Of a stretch of DNA of 47,193 nucleotides, positions 35,083-42,941 are shown piece after piece. A model generated the notes under the pieces. That model searched no databases. It saw only the letters and a program-made list of their open reading frames with translations, and had not been told where the DNA came from. The translations under genes were made by a program, and so were the position numbers. This DNA is from Aphanothece sp. CMT-3BRIN-NPC111 (GTDB lineage Bacteria > Cyanobacteriota > Cyanobacteriia > Cyanobacteriales > JAHHGU01): positions 1 through 47,193 of the forward strand of contig JAHHGU010000041.1 of the NCBI GenBank assembly GCA_019359765.1, given 5' to 3'. Positions within the stretch are counted from its first letter, which is position 1, and each line of letters opens with the position of its first letter.

Positions 35083-35615
35083 GGCTAAAGCCGAGGGAAT
35101 TCTTCATTCAATGAGTCCACTTACTTAAAGCTCCTTGCGTTACTTCAAGTAGAGGTGGTTCTCTCCTGAAGCGTTAACTTTCCCCATGCCCTGGGGTAGT
35201 TGCATTAGTGCAAATTTTGTTTGAGTTAATTGCTACTCGTCTAGTTCCTGTGAATCTTTTACCTACTTTCAGGCCGTCCGGCAATTAAGCCAAACTACTA
35301 GAACAACAAAGTAGAACCCATGATTCAGTTGTCAAGGTACAGCGTTACCATTTAGGTACTAGGGTTTTTAAACAGGTTAATTACCCCACCTGTTATCTTT
35401 AATGGTAGTGCGATTTAACTACCGTGTCAACGAGAAAAAGACCAAAAGTTTATCAATTAAGGCGTTTTGAAGACGAATGGAAACAGTTGGATTTTTATGC
35501 TCAGTCAAAATAGATTTCTGCTGCGGAAGTTTGGCGCGAGTTTATCAAAACACTTCCAAGGCAGGATAAATCCTGCGACTAGCTTTCATCCCTGGGCTAA
35601 AGCCACAGGGTTTTC
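35083..35615. mobile_element. IS200/IS605-type transposon relic with two end hairpins
   Basis: The left hairpin is CCCTGGCT-AA-AGCC-G-AGGG (about 35088-35099), flanked by TGACACT as in the relic at 31877. The right hairpin is CCCTG-GGCT-AA-AGCC-A-CAGGG (about 35590-35611). On the minus strand next to the left hairpin the text reads AGTGGACTCATTGAATGAAG, similar to IS605-type right ends. No full tnpB remains. Confidence 0.5.
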
Positions 35616-35757
35616 AGCATCTCCCTTATAAAACCAACAACTAATTCAATGGGACTGTCTGAGGGATGCTATGGAAGATGTGCTTCGCACAGTGTCTTAA
35701 CCGCCTTGGCGGTTGCTATAAAAGCGAGATGCTGCTATAAATGTATGTTTGCTAGAA

Positions 35758-35785
35758 GCTAATTGCTAATTACTAATTGCTAATT
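35758..35785. repeat. Heptamer tandem repeat, GCTAATT
   Basis: GCTAATT, GCTAATT, ACTAATT, GCTAATT: four units just after the ktrA stop codon (minus strand). Confidence 0.85.
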
Positions 35786-35795
35786 GCTATAAATA

Positions 35796-36491
35796 CTAAA
35801 TCGGCAAGCGATTAATATCTTTATTTGAGCCAATCACCACTATCGCTGAACCCTTCTGTAAGCGCTGATTGGGATCGGGGTTAATTTCAAACTTGTCATT
35901 ATAACTTACCGCTAGCAAATTCAAACCATAGCGGCTACGGAGTTTGAGATCGGCAATTGTTTTGCCGTCAAATTGGTCTGGAACAATCAGTTCGACAATA
36001 CTATTTTCTGGATCTAGCTCAAATCGATCTAAGATGGCTGGCTTGGTGAGCGATCGCGCTAAAGTACATCCGGCTTCATTTTCTGGATAGACGACATGAT
36101 CTGCCCCAACTCGCTTTAACACCTTGCCGTGGATTTCAGATGACGCCTTGGCAACAACGTGGGGGACACCCGCCTCTTTCACATTCAGCGTGGTGATAAT
36201 GCTTTCTTGCAAATAGTTACCAATGGCTACAATCACCGTATCAAACTCAAAAATTCCGGCTTCTTTCAGGGCTGCTGGTTCGGTTGAGTCCAGTTGCAAC
36301 GCATGGGAAACAATCTGCTCTGTTAATACCTGGGCAACTTGTTTTTCATCGATGTCAGTACCCAGCACTTCATATCCTAATTTGTGCAGAGTTGAGCATA
36401 CTGCTCGGCCAAAGCGTCCTAACCCAATGACTGCAAATTGTTTATTGTCTTTGCGTAGACTGCGAAAAAAACTTAAGGACGACAGATTCAC
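35796..36491 (-). CDS. ktrA: K+ uptake regulatory subunit KtrA (TrkA-N/RCK)
   Basis: 231 residues. The start is GTG at 36489-36491 with AAAGG upstream. The N-terminal RCK/TrkA-N Rossmann domain has VIGLGRFGRAVCSTL (about 21-35, GxGxxG) and binds ATP or NAD(H). A dimer linker and a C-terminal RCK_C (TrkA-C) domain follow (VDSIVELIVPDQ-like region to the end, GSAIVVIGSNKDI). KtrA forms the ring that gates KtrB. It lies 112 bp downstream of ktrB in the same direction, so an operon is likely. Confidence 0.93.
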   Translation of the reverse strand: MNLSSLSFFRSLRKDNKQFAVIGLGRFGRAVCSTLHKLGYEVLGTDIDEKQVAQVLTEQIVSHALQLDSTEPAALKEAGIFEFDTVIVAIGNYLQESIITTLNVKEAGVPHVVAKASSEIHGKVLKRVGADHVVYPENEAGCTLARSLTKPAILDRFELDPENSIVELIVPDQFDGKTIADLKLRSRYGLNLLAVSYNDKFEINPDPNQRLQKGSAIVVIGSNKDINRLPI

Positions 36492-36603
36492 AGTTTTTAC
36501 CTTTGTTCTAGTAGCTGTCTTTAGGTTTACAGAACGCTAACAAGAGCGACAATATCAAACATACGCTTAATTTACAACCCATCAATAGATAGTTAACCTG
36601 TAA

Positions 36604-37938
36604 CTATCCCACGAGCAGGTTTTCTTCTGGATAGCGGACTGCGCTAGGGCGGGGATCTCCTAAAAGAGCCGACATTAGCAGTAAAACGCCAACCCGTCCG
36701 ACGTACATCGTGGCAATCAACACCAGCTTTGCAGCTGCTGAGATACTAGCAGTGATGCCAGTGGAAAGACCGACAGTAGCAAAAGCGGACACCACCTCAA
36801 ATAAAATTTGAAGAAAACTTACTTCTGGATCGGTAAGAGCGATTAAAATTGTTGCTAAAATAACAGTTGCAATTGAACCGGCTAACACGCCAACTGCTTT
36901 CAAAATTAGAGATACAGGGACTTGACGCTGATATAAGAGTACATCCTCTTTTCCCTGTAAAATTGCCTTTGTTGAACTGGCTAAAACTCGCAAGGTAGTC
37001 GTTTTCATGCCGCCACCAGTACCACCTGGGCTTGAACCAATAAACATAAGTATAATTGTAATAAATAAACCAGCAGCGGTCATTTTGCCAAAGTCAATAG
37101 TGTTGAAACCAGCTGTTCTGGGGGTAACCGCTTGAAACCAAGCTGCCATTAACTTTGTTCCTAAACTCATAGAACCAAAAGTTTGATTATTTGTCTGTTC
37201 TATCAGAAAAAATACAATTGTTGCCCCTAGCAATAAAACGATCGTAGTGCTGATGGCAACTTTGAAATTTAGGGAAAACACAATACGCTCTGTTTTTTTC
37301 TGGAGGCGATCGCGTAACCACAGAAAAATCTCCATAATTACTTGATAACCAATACCGCCAAAAATAATTAACGTAGTAACTGTTAAGTTTAATAATACTG
37401 ATGATTGATAGTCAATGAGATTATTTTTGAAAAGGCTAAATCCAGCATTGTTCCAAGAATTAATGCTATGAAAAATTGATAACCACAGACCATTATTTAA
37501 GCCATAAGTTGGAACAAAAACAGGCATAAGTAGAAAAATGCCGGTGATTTCAAAAATAAGCGTTATGGCAATAATAGATTGTAGGACTTGAGCGCTGCCC
37601 TGCATACTGGATCGATCTAAAGATTGTTGAATAGCAACTTTATCTCGCAAGCTAAATTTGGCACCGATCAGCAAGAGGAGAAAGGTTGTTGCCGTCATAT
37701 AGCCCAGTCCCCCAATTTGAACAAGTAAGACTAAAAACAATTGGCCCCAGAAAGAAAAATAAGTACCTGTATCTACAACTCCTAAACCAGTAACGCAGAC
37801 GGCCGAGGTGGACGTGAACAGTGCCACAAGAGGATCGTTCCACGTCCCGCTGCTAGTAGAAAAAGGCATCATCAACAGGATAGTTCCCACGGCGATAACG
37901 GCGAGAAAGCCCAGGCAAATGGTTCTAGAGGCAGTCAT
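36604..37938 (-). CDS. ktrB: K+ uptake transporter KtrB
   Basis: 444 residues, start ATG 37936-37938. Trk/Ktr/HKT superfamily channel-like transporter with four membrane-pore-membrane repeats. P-loops: TSTSAVCVTGLG (42-53, Gly51), SINSWNNAGFS (158-168, Gly166), TPRTAGFNTIDF (272-283, Gly277) and VSAFATVGLSTG (383-394, Gly390). The selectivity Gly is kept in each. The third repeat has the GSSPGGTGGGMKTTT loop (301-315) that gates KtrB. Imports K+ (with Na+) across the plasma membrane; needs KtrA. In cyanobacteria the system is involved in osmotic and salt response. Confidence 0.95.
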   Translation of the reverse strand: MTASRTICLGFLAVIAVGTILLMMPFSTSSGTWNDPLVALFTSTSAVCVTGLGVVDTGTYFSFWGQLFLVLLVQIGGLGYMTATTFLLLLIGAKFSLRDKVAIQQSLDRSSMQGSAQVLQSIIAITLIFEITGIFLLMPVFVPTYGLNNGLWLSIFHSINSWNNAGFSLFKNNLIDYQSSVLLNLTVTTLIIFGGIGYQVIMEIFLWLRDRLQKKTERIVFSLNFKVAISTTIVLLLGATIVFFLIEQTNNQTFGSMSLGTKLMAAWFQAVTPRTAGFNTIDFGKMTAAGLFITIILMFIGSSPGGTGGGMKTTTLRVLASSTKAILQGKEDVLLYQRQVPVSLILKAVGVLAGSIATVILATILIALTDPEVSFLQILFEVVSAFATVGLSTGITASISAAAKLVLIATMYVGRVGVLLLMSALLGDPRPSAVRYPEENLLVG

Positions 37939-38153
37939 GGGTTAGTTGTGGCTAGCGTAAACATTTGGCTTGACAATTCACCTATAAAAGTTTTGCTAAT
38001 GACTGGGAAAAGCAAAAATGCTCCTAGATATTTATCCAAGAGTTAGGAGAAATAAATGCCGAAATGCTAGTTTACCGCTTCCACAAGCCTTTTGGATAGC
38101 AGCGCGATCGCCTTAGCTGCTAGTTGCGTCCAGAGAAATGCTGTTAAATCTCT

Positions 38154-38606
38154 TTAGCGGTGTTGCTCGCACTCACGTTTCGTTACAGAATGTCGATAGC
38201 GAAACATTTGTTCTAGCCGCGCATTCACCCACCAGCCCAAGAGAATATCGGCTATCCATCCTCCTGGGATGGCGTATGCGATCGCATCTGTGAGCCTAGT
38301 TTTTCCATCTTCTTGGGCAAATTGATGTTGATGAACCCAGGACTGCATTGGTCCCTGAATCTGGGCATCGGTAAATACTCGGTTTATTTGGCATTCGGTG
38401 TGACGGGCTACCCACCGCACAGGAAATGGTCCCAGCCAAATACAAAATTCAGAGATAGCGCCCACCTCTAACCCACCCTGGTGACGGATCACCTGCACGG
38501 GTTGCCAGGGTGGGGTGAGGATTTGCAGGATATCAGGTCGTTCGTGAAAGCCCCAAACGACTTCCACCGAGGCATCAATCAGTGAGGAATGTTTGAAGTG
38601 CGGCAT
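38154..38606 (-). CDS. SRPBCC (START-like) protein
   Basis: 150 residues, start ATG 38604-38606. It shows the polyketide cyclase/START-like pattern: PHFKHSSLIDASVEVVWGFH, then PPWQPVQVIRHQGGLEVGAI, VRWVARHTECQINRVFTDAQ and WVHQHQFAQEDGKTRLTDAI. The fold makes a hydrophobic cavity for lipid-like ligands; the ligand is not known. Soluble. About 215 bp downstream of ktrB's promoter side, but not evidently functionally linked. Confidence 0.87.
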   Translation of the reverse strand: MPHFKHSSLIDASVEVVWGFHERPDILQILTPPWQPVQVIRHQGGLEVGAISEFCIWLGPFPVRWVARHTECQINRVFTDAQIQGPMQSWVHQHQFAQEDGKTRLTDAIAYAIPGGWIADILLGWWVNARLEQMFRYRHSVTKRECEQHR

Positions 38607-38694
38607 GGAATGATTTTAGATTAAGTTATGCCCAACTTTAAAATATAAACTCCTTAATCTCAAATCAATTCGCCACTCTACTGAGGATGAAAAA

Positions 38695-39165
38695 TCATGA
38701 ATCAATTACTCTAATTACCCTTTCCACTGAGCGTTTGCCATTGGGCAACTTGATAATCAGCTGATTCCTGTTCAAATCTAGAGTGTAAGTGTGTAGACCG
38801 TTCTTAGCGACATATACGTTTCTCCTGGGAGAATAAGCACGGAGAAGAATGTTAGCATTTCCGTTTTTGGAATGACCAACGTAGTAGGTGCCGTCACTGG
38901 TGTAACAAATACCAACATAATAATTGCGAGTTTCAACAGAGAAACCTTCTGCTATATCGTATAGGCAAGCATTAGATGCAGCGGCTAGCAGCTTAGGCTG
39001 TTCTCTTGTTAAAGTGGCGGATGCCGACTGCTCATGAACGCCAGAGGCTTTTGTGGTGATTTGTGCAGCTTGTACTGAAGGGGTAAAACATAAAACTGCT
39101 CCTACACCCACCAGAGCCAGTTTCAATATTTGTTTAGCATTGAATATAGGTTTTGCGAATGCCAT
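38695..39165 (-). CDS. Secreted protein, unknown function
   Basis: 156 residues. Signal peptide MAFAKPIFNAKQILKLALVG with a hydrophobic core and cleavage near VQA-AQ. The mature part has a Ser/Ala-rich linker (about 38-60) and a beta-rich C-terminal domain with two cysteines (CLYDIAEGFSVETRNYYVGI, C near YVGICYT), likely paired. No family recognised. It stands alone; the upstream gap has a palindromic repeat. Confidence 0.7.
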   Translation of the reverse strand: MAFAKPIFNAKQILKLALVGVGAVLCFTPSVQAAQITTKASGVHEQSASATLTREQPKLLAAASNACLYDIAEGFSVETRNYYVGICYTSDGTYYVGHSKNGNANILLRAYSPRRNVYVAKNGLHTYTLDLNRNQLIIKLPNGKRSVERVIRVIDS

Positions 39166-39498
39166 AATTTAACCTTCTTTTTAAGATGAAAATAAAGTTT
39201 CGTGCTTCTTACTGACGCATGAATTTTTATTCAAATCCTGGATAGGCTTTTCCGGAAAAGAAGTGAGAGCAATTCCCTATAATGATGCGCTTAATTGATC
39301 CTCATCCTAAAGGATGGGGCTACACAAACAAAGCCTGCCTACGCAGGCTAAATAAAGGGCATGATCAAGAATAAATGGTATAAGAGGAATTTTGTCTTGA
39401 CATTCCGGCGGAACGTCAAGACGACTAGAAATCAAAAGAAGGTTATAGGAGCGGGCATGATATTAGGTCTGAATTTTCGTTTATTTAGACCCACCTAC
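39166..39498. other. Gap with short hairpins
   Basis: 333 bp between two minus-strand genes. Hairpins CATCC-TAAA-GGATG (about 39304-39317) and GCCTGC-CTAC-GCAGGC (about 39331-39346), plus the 61-bp palindromic element at 39388. No gene. Confidence 0.5.
39388..39448. repeat. 61-bp palindromic dispersed element, copy 1
   Basis: Core palindrome GTCTTGAC-A-TTCCG/CGGAA-C-GTCAAGAC (39394-39422), followed by GACTAGAAATCAAAA and ending in GTTATAG. The same 61-bp layout occurs at 42774. Confidence 0.75.
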
Positions 39499-41118
39499 TT
39501 AAAAATGAGCCGTGGCTGTGGCTAGGTGCTTTTCCAAGGTTGTGGCTGGTAGGGGGCCTTGCAAGTGACTCCAGGGCAAGACTCGATCGGTAGACCAGTT
39601 GGCATGGACGTAGAAATCTAAGTCCGGCAGCTGTCCTCGTAGTTCTTTAAAGGCACGGCGATAACTGCCCAGCGAATCTCCGTAGTGGCGTGTGAGTTCT
39701 AACAGATGGGATAAACGGCGATCGCCCCTTGATAATATTGCCTGAATTACTGACCAGTTGTAGCTTTCCGGTCGAAATTCTATGCCCTCGCGTCCCAGTT
39801 GCTTCTGCAACAACTTCAGCCGCTTTTGGGCTTCCGTCTTCACCCCAAACCACTGAAACGGTGTGTGAGCCTTGGGGACAAAGGTGCTGCATCCCAATGT
39901 CAGACGTAAACCAGGTACAGCTTTCTTAATGTCTTGCATCATCGCTACCGTTTGATCTAAATCAGCGGGTTCCTCACCAGGAATGCCTACCATTCCATAG
40001 AGTTTGATGTTCTTTAAGCCACCAACTTTCGCATTTATCGCCGCCTGAATAATCTCATCATTATTCAGCTTTTTGTTAATAATTTGCCGCAACCGTTCGG
40101 AACCACTTTCTACGGCAATAGTGATGGAGCGGGTATCGTGCTTAGCCAGAATTTGTGCTAGCTTCGGGGTCACTGTGTTTGTGCGTACTGAAGCAATGCT
40201 GAGGCGAACGCGATCGCACTGGGGCTGATTCAAGTAATCTAGCAAAGTTTCAAACTCTGGGTGCTGAGTCACAGATGCCCCCAGTAACCCCAATCTGTCA
40301 GTTACCGCCAAGCCTCTCTCAATTGCTGGGATTAATGAATCTTCCAGACTCGCCGTGCGGAAAGGCAGCGTTAGATAACTTGCCAGACAGAAGCGGCACA
40401 TTTCTGGGCAGCTGCGTACCACTTCCACCATATATATGTTTTCCCAAGCCGCTTTATCTGTGACTACGGTTGAGGCCGACAAGGTATTGCCCCGATAAGT
40501 CTGCTTTTCTACCTGGCTGGGAATTTCTGCGTCCACTGGCTGAATAGACTTGAGATAACCATCTTGATTGTGATATTTCACCTCATACAAACTGGGGACA
40601 TAAACTCCCGGTACTTGCGCTAGATGCTTCAGTTGGGTTTTGCGCTCGGCATTTCTGACTTGTTTATAAGCCTCAATAAAATTCCCCAGGAGGTTTTCCC
40701 CATCTCCTAGCAAGATAATGTCGAAAAAGTCCGCAAATGGTTCTGGGTTGGCAGTTAGAACCGGGCCACCACCAAATATTAGGGGATGCTCATCGCCACG
40801 CGCTGATGCCCGGAAGGGGATTTCTAAGGATTCCAGCAAGTTGAGGATATTTACATAATCCAATTCCCAAGATAAGGAAAATCCAACTAATTCAGGCTTT
40901 CTGGGCAGGGGTTCCTGAGTATCGGTGAAGAGGCGGCTGACTTGGACATCAGATCGCATTGCCAAAGTCGCCCACACGACCTGATAGCCCAAGCTGGTGA
41001 TGCCCACGCTGTACTCGTTTGGGAAGGCAAAGATGGTGGGGATAGCGTCGGTGCTGGGTGTGGCTGGGGTAAATAGCAGCCGTTCAGCAGCAAAGGTGGA
41101 GGCAGTTACAGTATTCAT
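39499..41118 (-). CDS. Radical SAM protein, possible B12-binding type
   Basis: 539 residues, start ATG 41116-41118. The 4Fe-4S motif is CPEMCRFC (C237, C241, C244), that is CxxxCxxC, in the radical SAM fold (VEVVRSCPEMCRFCLASYL). The first ~200 residues look Rossmann-like (TIFAFPNEYSVGITSLGYQV, FGGGPVLTANPEPFADFFDI, LGDGE), similar to the N-domain of B12-binding-type radical SAM proteins, although no B12-binding DxHxxG is seen. Later come the SAM-side segments AVESGSERLRQIINKKLNND, YGMVGIPGEE and LTLGCSTFVPKAHTPFQWFG. The product made is unknown. It starts 276 bp from the divergent pentapeptide gene. Confidence 0.9.
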   Translation of the reverse strand: MNTVTASTFAAERLLFTPATPSTDAIPTIFAFPNEYSVGITSLGYQVVWATLAMRSDVQVSRLFTDTQEPLPRKPELVGFSLSWELDYVNILNLLESLEIPFRASARGDEHPLIFGGGPVLTANPEPFADFFDIILLGDGENLLGNFIEAYKQVRNAERKTQLKHLAQVPGVYVPSLYEVKYHNQDGYLKSIQPVDAEIPSQVEKQTYRGNTLSASTVVTDKAAWENIYMVEVVRSCPEMCRFCLASYLTLPFRTASLEDSLIPAIERGLAVTDRLGLLGASVTQHPEFETLLDYLNQPQCDRVRLSIASVRTNTVTPKLAQILAKHDTRSITIAVESGSERLRQIINKKLNNDEIIQAAINAKVGGLKNIKLYGMVGIPGEEPADLDQTVAMMQDIKKAVPGLRLTLGCSTFVPKAHTPFQWFGVKTEAQKRLKLLQKQLGREGIEFRPESYNWSVIQAILSRGDRRLSHLLELTRHYGDSLGSYRRAFKELRGQLPDLDFYVHANWSTDRVLPWSHLQGPLPATTLEKHLATATAHF

Positions 41119-41403
41119 TAGTGTTTATTTTTAAGGTATTTCCAATAAGGCTTACCCCAAGCGTATCGCACTGGATATTTGTTCAGGAGGTACTTTACTG
41201 CTTGCGGGCGCTGGTTCTCATCCTGGGCATTGATGATGACTCGATTAAGTATTAATAACTATTGGATGGTAGTTATGTACAGGAATGCAATTATCGGCGG
41301 GTACTAACAATCGCAAATGTATCGTTATATGAAGTTTGCGATCGCTGGTCAGATCTCTGGGAACTATAAAGCAGGCGAGATTCTTCTAACATAGGTGCCT
41401 GAT

Positions 41404-42537
41404 ATGAATAGAAATGAATTAGAGCAGCAATATGCAGCAGGAGAAAGAGATTTTCGTGAGGCTAACTTAGTAGGAGCCGACCTCAGCGGAATCAACCTTA
41501 GTGGAGCCGACCTGTCAGGGGTCTCGTTGCGAGCGGCAAACCTAAGTAAAGCATCTCTAAAGGGTGTAAATCTCCAGGGCGCGTTTCTGTACGGGGCAGA
41601 TCTAAGTTTTGCCAAGCTTAATGAAGCCAATCTAATAGATGTAGATCTAACCAAAGCTAACCTAAGAGGAGCCTTCTTAGTTAAAGCAAATCTCAAAGGA
41701 GCCAAACTAAGTGGGGCAATATTAACAGCAGTAAACTTAAGCAGCGCTAGCTTAGAAGGAGTAAATTTATCTGGGGCTAATCTGAGTGGGATCAACCTAC
41801 ATTCCACCGATTTAACAGGAGCCAACCTCTGTTGGGCTAACCTAACAGGAGCCAGGATGAGTGGAGCCAAATTAACTGGGGCGATGCTCACTGGGATCAA
41901 ATTGAAAGGGGCATGGCTGAATGGCGTAGACCTACATGGGGCAGACTTAGATGGAGTAGACCTGAGCGAAGGAAAACTCAGCGGAACAAATTTTGCTCAT
42001 GCAAACCTATCAGCAACAAACCTCAGTGATGCCCAATTGCGCGTAGCAGATCTTCAGCAGGTAAACCTGCATGCAGCTAACTTAAATGGAACCTTCTTAA
42101 CGAAGGCAGACCTCAGTAGTGCTAACTTAAGTCAGGCAGACCTTAATGAGGCTCACCTTAGCGAGGCCAACCTAACTGGAGCGAACTTGAATGGAGCCAG
42201 TTTGTGTGAGGCAGATTTAAGTAAAGCCGACCTTAGTAGTGCGTATTTATCGGCAGCTAATCTAGATATTGCCAACTTAAATGGAGCGACTTTAGATGGG
42301 GCAAGTATGCGTGGAGCCAGCCTCAACGAAGCCGACCTAGAAAATGTTAGCTACAACCAACAGACTCTATTCCCCGCAGGTTTTAATCCCATCAAGTCTG
42401 GTAGCAATAACAAACCATGGCAATTAAACGTGCGAAACCCATTAGGAGCGCAGAGCCAACAGAAAGTAGCCCAACCAGCTCAAAAATCTGGCGGTGGCTT
42501 ATTAGGTTGGCTGTTTGGTAATAAGAAGGCTTCGTAG
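41404..42537 (+). CDS. Large pentapeptide-repeat protein
   Basis: 377 residues from ATG 41404 (GTG 41395 is an alternative). Pentapeptide repeats of the A(D/N)LSG type run nearly uninterrupted from about residue 19 to 310 (VGADLSGINLSGADLSGVSL, ANLNGASLCEADLSKADLSS), about 58 repeats, forming a right-handed quadrilateral beta-helix. A short Gly/Lys-rich tail (GGGLLGWLFGNKK) ends the protein. No signal peptide. Such proteins act by DNA mimicry or as structural scaffolds; here the role is unknown. It is divergent from the radical SAM gene. Confidence 0.88.
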   Translation: MNRNELEQQYAAGERDFREANLVGADLSGINLSGADLSGVSLRAANLSKASLKGVNLQGAFLYGADLSFAKLNEANLIDVDLTKANLRGAFLVKANLKGAKLSGAILTAVNLSSASLEGVNLSGANLSGINLHSTDLTGANLCWANLTGARMSGAKLTGAMLTGIKLKGAWLNGVDLHGADLDGVDLSEGKLSGTNFAHANLSATNLSDAQLRVADLQQVNLHAANLNGTFLTKADLSSANLSQADLNEAHLSEANLTGANLNGASLCEADLSKADLSSAYLSAANLDIANLNGATLDGASMRGASLNEADLENVSYNQQTLFPAGFNPIKSGSNNKPWQLNVRNPLGAQSQQKVAQPAQKSGGGLLGWLFGNKKAS

Positions 42538-42563
42538 TAATAAATATAGGCACAGTAGCCAAT

Positions 42564-42657
42564 AATATCAAATCTGGCTAATTAGTCATAGTTACAATAT
42601 GACAGGATAAGGGTTGAAATTAATTTCTGTTATGACAGAACAACCAGATTTGATATT
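42564..42657. repeat. 94-bp foldback repeat
   Basis: AATATCAAATCTGG (42564-42577) and CCAGATTTGATATT (42644-42657) are perfect 14-bp complements. Inner arms GTCATA/TATGAC continue the pairing. MITE-like, with no coding capacity. Confidence 0.65.
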
Positions 42658-42773
42658 GCTAAGGTATTAAGTTAATAATATCCCCTGCTAGAGGTTAATT
42701 TAGTGGGGGATTCCCATGTGCAATTGCTAATATCAAGTCCGGGTTTTATATCCGCTTTTTAAACAACCCACGT

Positions 42774-42834
42774 AATTTTGTCTTGACGTTCCGCGGTAAC
42801 GTCAAGACGACTATAAATCAAAAATGCGTTATAG
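42774..42834. repeat. 61-bp palindromic dispersed element, copy 2
   Basis: Core GTCTTGACGTT-CCGCGGT-AACGTCAAGAC (42780-42808), then GACTATAAATCAAAA and GTTATAG. The stem pair A-C of copy 1 is a G-C pair here, so the pairing is better kept in this copy. Confidence 0.75.
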
Positions 42835-42941
42835 CAGAAAATTTAGTATGAATATCTACTCATATCTGTGTTTGTCTGTGGTTAAAAATATCTTAAAGCC
42901 ACTTTTAGGATAGGTTCTAAATTACGAAAAGCGATTAGCTT

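Larger units (their letters stand above)
35059..35795. other. Intergenic region with IS605-type relics
   Basis: 737 bp. Two hairpin ends resembling IS200/IS605 termini lie at 35088-35099 and 35589-35612. Between them are decayed TnpB-type tail sequence and a short open frame (RKRPKVYQLRRFEDEWKQL) with no start. A heptamer array at 35758-35785 lies close to the ktrA stop. No intact gene. Confidence 0.55.
42538..42941. other. Convergent intergenic region with two foldback elements
   Basis: 404 bp between convergent genes. It holds a 94-bp foldback (42564-42657) and copy 2 of the 61-bp palindromic element (42774-42834). No gene. Confidence 0.6.

Noticed and set aside
35401..35580. Short plus-strand frame with RKRPKVYQLRRFEDEWKQL as a gene
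   Set aside because: No start codon in frame and early stops; it lies within a decayed transposon region.
39388..39448. 61-bp palindrome considered as an intrinsic terminator
   Set aside because: The stem is strong but no T-run follows on either strand at the expected place.
41364..41900. 178-codon minus-strand frame opposite the pentapeptide gene
   Set aside because: Its repetitive Leu/Ala/Pro composition simply mirrors the pentapeptide codons on the other strand.
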